Shown in pieces: positions 60,423-64,000 of a DNA stretch of 64,000 nt. The notes below the pieces were generated by a model, which was given only the letters and a program-made list of their open reading frames with translations, did no database searches and was not told where the DNA came from. Every line of letters starts with the position of its first letter. The first letter of the stretch is position 1. The DNA lies in the NCBI RefSeq assembly GCF_040939455.1, contig NC_134106.1, positions 85,195,001 to 85,259,000 of the forward strand, in the 5' to 3' direction. The position numbers and the translations under genes were made by a program. The DNA is from Microcebus murinus (Eukaryota; Chordata; Mammalia; Primates; Cheirogaleidae).

Positions 60423-60882
60423 TGTTGCACCAACTTTGTGCGGAAGGTTCACTATTGCACTGGTTGCTCACTTGTCTGAATCTGGTGAGAGAAAATGTAC
60501 CCACTCACAACAGGTTACACGAAGGAGATTTTGTTACAGATAAGCATGGGGACAGCAGAAGCCTGGGACTCATCGCAAGCCAGTCCTCCAAGGCTCAGAA
60601 AGGCTGTCCAGGGTGGTTGGAGTCTGTACTGTGCATGTCCCACTGGGACCACAGTTGAGGATCTCCAAAAGCATCCTACCTCTGGGTCCGTACCCCCAGG
60701 ACAAGGAATTGGGGAGTTAAAGCACTGAGGGACACCCTGTTTCTTGGGGAGAGTGGAACAGTGTCCAACCTGTTTCAAGCAGCTCCTCCCCATCTCAGGG
60801 CATTGCATCCTATAGCTATTGACAACTAAGGCGAGAAAAGTGGGGAAACTAAGCCCAACGCCACCTGGAGAACCATCCTGCA
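60423..60882 (-). mobile_element. 5' LTR of the antisense provirus
   Basis: A block of about 460 bp starting TG and ending CA, paired with 55276-55725. On the minus strand it lies at the head of the provirus. The polyadenylation signal seen in the partner is degraded here. No flanking target duplication could be recognised. Confidence 0.65.
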
Positions 60883-60884
60883 CA

Positions 60885-61370
60885 GGCCAAAGCAAGCTTA
60901 GAAATTGAGAATGTTTTCCACTGGAAAGAGCTATGAAATGTCAGCAATCCTTCTGCTGCCTTTTAGATGTGTGAGGGCTTCTGGGGCCATTTAGGGAATA
61001 GGACCTTGGGCTAGAACAAAATGGGGATTTAGAATGAAACCTTGTTAAAAGAACCAGGAACTTTGATGGGCTATACCTTTCCTTGAAGAACAGGGCTAAA
61101 AAATACCTTCATGCCAGAGTGGGCATATTTTGATGGCACCAATCCATCTGGATTTGTCTGTAAAGAGAAAAATCTACCTAAGAATTCATCTATAACCACA
61201 GGCTTCTTTTACGTGGTTTTAAAGTTTGAATTTACATGATCTCTGATCAGAGCATCTTCCTAGGTTTGAAAGGTACAAGACCTCGGTAAACATTTGTACC
61301 CTTGATTTAAAATAAGACTCCACACATAGAGGCCAGAATATAATGAACTTTTAATCCAAAAGCACATGGA
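60885..61370. other. Unassigned sequence
   Basis: Nothing recognised. Confidence 0.5.
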
Positions 61371-61372
61371 CA

Positions 61373-61412
61373 TACACACATGCACACACACACACACACA
61401 CACATACACACA
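61373..61412 (+). repeat. (CA)n microsatellite
   Basis: About 40 bp of CACACA with a few TG/TA interruptions, the longest clean run being at 61383-61404. The minus-strand frame across it encodes a Cys/Val repeat and is not a gene. Confidence 0.9.
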
Positions 61413-61951
61413 GGAAAAGACCACCACAGGTAAGAAAAGAAACGAGAGTAGAATTAGATCTTCGCTTTGCCTAACCAAGGGATTCAGCCATTGGAATTAT
61501 GGAACACTAAATAGAAAAAGTATAATTTAAATGTTTGAACTTGTAAATGAGAAAATGGGATACATGAGCAAGGCAAAATTTAGTATCAAAAACAACTAGG
61601 CATACTTGAAAAAGATTCAAATACAACTTCTAGAAGTGAAGCATTTAATTGGAATGAAAACCATGATGGGTGAGTAGATGTGAGATTAGATATAGATTGA
61701 AAGTTAGATGTGAAGAACTTCCCCATAAGGCATCTTAGAAACACACAGAGAGAAAGATATGAAAGAGAAATGGAAAACAAAATGTGCAGATTTTATATAT
61801 TAATATATCTATTTGGAATTTCAGAAACAAAAATTAAAAGAATAAGGGAGAGAGAGGATTTGAAAATATAAAAACAGAGAAAACAAATCCTTAATCTTTA
61901 GCTCCAGGAAATCTAATCCCTCCACATTAAAAGGAATAAAATTTAGTACAT

Positions 61952-62151
61952 GAAAAGAAAAAGAAGGAGAAGAAGAAAAAGAGGAGGAGGAGGAAGAAGA
62001 AATAGAAAAGGAGAAAGAGGAAGAGGAGGAGGGGAGAAAGAGGAGGAAGAGGAGGAAGAGGAGGAGAGGAAGAGAAGAAGGAACAGGGAGAGGAGGAGGA
62101 GAAGGGGGACAGGGGGAGAAGGGGGAGGAGGATGGAGGGGAGAAGGAGAGA
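61952..62151 (+). repeat. 200-bp polypurine tract
   Basis: A run of GGA/GAA-type triplets in which I count only four pyrimidines (62003, 62084, 62110, 62133) in 200 bases. The frames through it on both strands are low-complexity (Arg/Glu/Gly or Ser/Pro/Leu) and are not genes. Confidence 0.93.
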
Positions 62152-62494
62152 TTTTAAAAGTGGACAAAAAAAAAAAAACAGAAGACAACCCCCAAAATAA
62201 AGGCCCACTGCTCTTCTCACCAGCATTTTGGAAAATGGGTGAAGGACTAATAGTATTTTCAATATACTGAGAGAAAATAGTTGTCAACCCAGACTTCCAT
62301 TCACAGTAAGTCTTTCTTTAAGAATGCTGAAATATACATTTTTGGGCAAATAAAAACTGAGAAACCAAAAAAAAATCCTTCTCTAAAAGAATTTGTAAAG
62401 AATGTGTTTTGAGAGAACAGTATATGAACTTTGATGAAAGGCAGTCTGAGTTACAAGAAGGAATGTAGGCACCAAAGCCAATGGTGAAATCTAT

Positions 62495-62670
62495 TGTGCA
62501 ATTACTGTGCACCAGGCAATTGCACTAAGCATGTTACATGTTTCAGTTCATTTACTCCTTATTAACATACTATGAGTAGGATCCTAGCATTAAATAAATT
62601 TAACTTGTCTAAATGACAAAATTTTAATACAAAGTGGCAAGGGGGTTCACAGCCAGGCAATGCACCTGCA
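62495..62670 (-). repeat. MIR, antisense
   Basis: Reverse-complement MIR: 'GTGCACCAGGCAATTGCACT', 'CATGTTTCAGTTCATTTACTC', 'GAGTAGGATCCTAGCATT'. Confidence 0.62.
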
Positions 62671-62889
62671 TCTGTTAACCTCTCTGTTGTGATAAATAAT
62701 AGATATTTACATTATTAAACAATGATGACAATGTCTAATCTGTGAGAAAATATTCAGGTTACACCAAAAATATTAAACAATGATGAATAAGTTTGGGGTG
62801 ACAAAAATTAAGTGTTCTAAGATCATTGCATCTTAAGTAGGGTAAAAATACTGGACCTGGTAAGCATGAGTGTTAAATTTACCAGACTA

Positions 62890-64000
62890 ATCACTAAAAG
62901 AATATAGAAAGAATAAGTTTTTCCAAGCACTTAGAATAAAAACAACTGAATAAAAAAAATAAAGAATAAATTATATCAATTGAAAAGAAGCTAAGAAAGG
63001 AGACAAAAATCAGTGGACAAATAGCAAAAACATAGTAAGATAGGAGAAATATCTCCAAATAGATCAGTAATTATTATAAATCTAAGCAAACTAAACTTTC
63101 TATTAAAAGACAAGGATTATCAGTGGATTTTACAAATTTATTTTGTTCTCAAGAGACATAAATATTCAAAATTAAAACACAGAAAAGGCACAACTTAAAA
63201 ATACTAAGGTAACTAGAGCATCCATATTGACATCTTAAAAGATAGATTTAAGGTAAATGCACTAATAATGAAAAAGGAGATCATACCATAATGTTAAAGT
63301 TTCTATTGCTTAAGAAGATGCAATGATTCTAACCCTATGTGCAGAGTTTCAAAACACACAAAGCAAAACCAGACAGATGTAAAGTAGAGATGGAAAAAGT
63401 CACAATTATTGTGGGAGATTTTGACATGCCTTTCACAGTAATTGAAAAAAATCAAGAAAAAAATTAATTAGAACATAAAAGATTTGAAGAGCAAATTATG
63501 AAGCTCTCTCACTGACTGATAGAATACTGAATACCTCTACCATTTTTCTATCTACATAAAAAGATTAATAAATTCAACCATATTATATAGATGTATGCAT
63601 AATATTATTCTCAAGCAAACAAGAAACATTTATAAAAATTAGTCTTAATAAACTTTAAAGTATTACTATTGTCTCTAACCCATTCTCAGAATATAAGTTA
63701 GAACAATGCTATGCATAACTATTAAATCTCCATATGTGTAGAAATTTAAGTCATAAGAGAAATCTTAATAGAATTTGGAAAAGGTTATAACTAAACAGCT
63801 ATGACATTTATACACAAATGACTTGAGTGTTGTGGATAAAATAGAATTCAGACAGAAATGTATGTTTCAAGTGCCTGCTATTAGAAAAGAAGAAAGCATA
63901 CCATCAATGAGCTAATATATTAGAAAAAGAATAAGGGGTGAATACAAAGAAAACAGAAAAAAGAAAGTAGTTATAAGAGTAGGAATTAATGCAATACAAT
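62890..64000 (+). mobile_element. Old L1M ORF2 fragment, sense, runs off the edge
   Basis: A-rich sequence with L1 ORF2 order (the 'GACAAGGATTATCAGTGG' phrase, 'ACAATTATTGTGGGAGATTT' near 63402). The latter corresponds to the L1 endonuclease region. Stops are frequent, so no protein is encoded. The right end is outside the window. Confidence 0.55.

Noticed and set aside
61927..62287. Frames of 106-114 codons over the purine tract
   Set aside because: Same cause: repetitive Ser/Pro/Leu or Arg/Glu/Gly peptides produced by the purine tract.

Overview
The window looks like non-coding nuclear DNA from a primate, most likely a strepsirrhine (lemur group). Four of the five full-length Alu copies (near 12.2, 38.2, 52.1 and 59.6 kb) have the lemur-type middle segment (a 'TATAAATAGAAAGAAATTAA' stretch, then a TTGGC(C/T)AA-like motif and usually an AT-rich run); the copy near 50.6 kb has a variant of it. 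Two young-looking L1 pieces share a 3' end unlike the usual human one. A very short piggyBac-type element with perfect ends also fits a lemur, because recent piggyBac activity is known from mouse lemurs. The species cannot be fixed from sequence alone.

I see no convincing protein-coding gene, exon series or functional RNA gene. The window is layered transposon debris separated by sequence I could not assign. Left part (0-6.3 kb): a solo LTR with a 5-bp target duplication, a truncated class I endogenous retrovirus (LTR, leader and broken gag start), then an old L1 with a younger L1 tail inside it. Middle-left (6.3-23.5 kb): mostly unassigned sequence, a long (GGAA)n purine tract, an Alu, several MIRs, and an old antisense L1 holding both a younger L1 end and an MLT1 LTR. 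23.5-26.1 kb: old antisense L1 split by a younger L1 with a 19-bp target duplication, plus a small 5S rRNA-derived fossil.

30.9-39.7 kb is the densest layer: a nearly full-length antisense L1M, interrupted by an internally deleted L1 that keeps its 5' end and 3' end but lacks almost all coding sequence, and by an MLT1A-type LTR; then another antisense L1 holding an Alu, and a fossil Alu monomer. 40-54 kb holds MIR and L2 relics, the 73-bp piggyBac-type element and two Alus. 53.9-60.9 kb holds an LTR-like block and a decayed antisense provirus with two diverged LTRs and pol-like sequence. The right end has a CA repeat, a 200-bp purine tract, a MIR and an old sense L1 running off the edge.

No gene network can be described. 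The order of insertion (old L1/L2/MIR, then MaLR and class I ERVs, then lemur-type Alu and L1, then possibly piggyBac) is the main biological content. Family names are from pattern memory without a database search; boundaries without target duplications are approximate.
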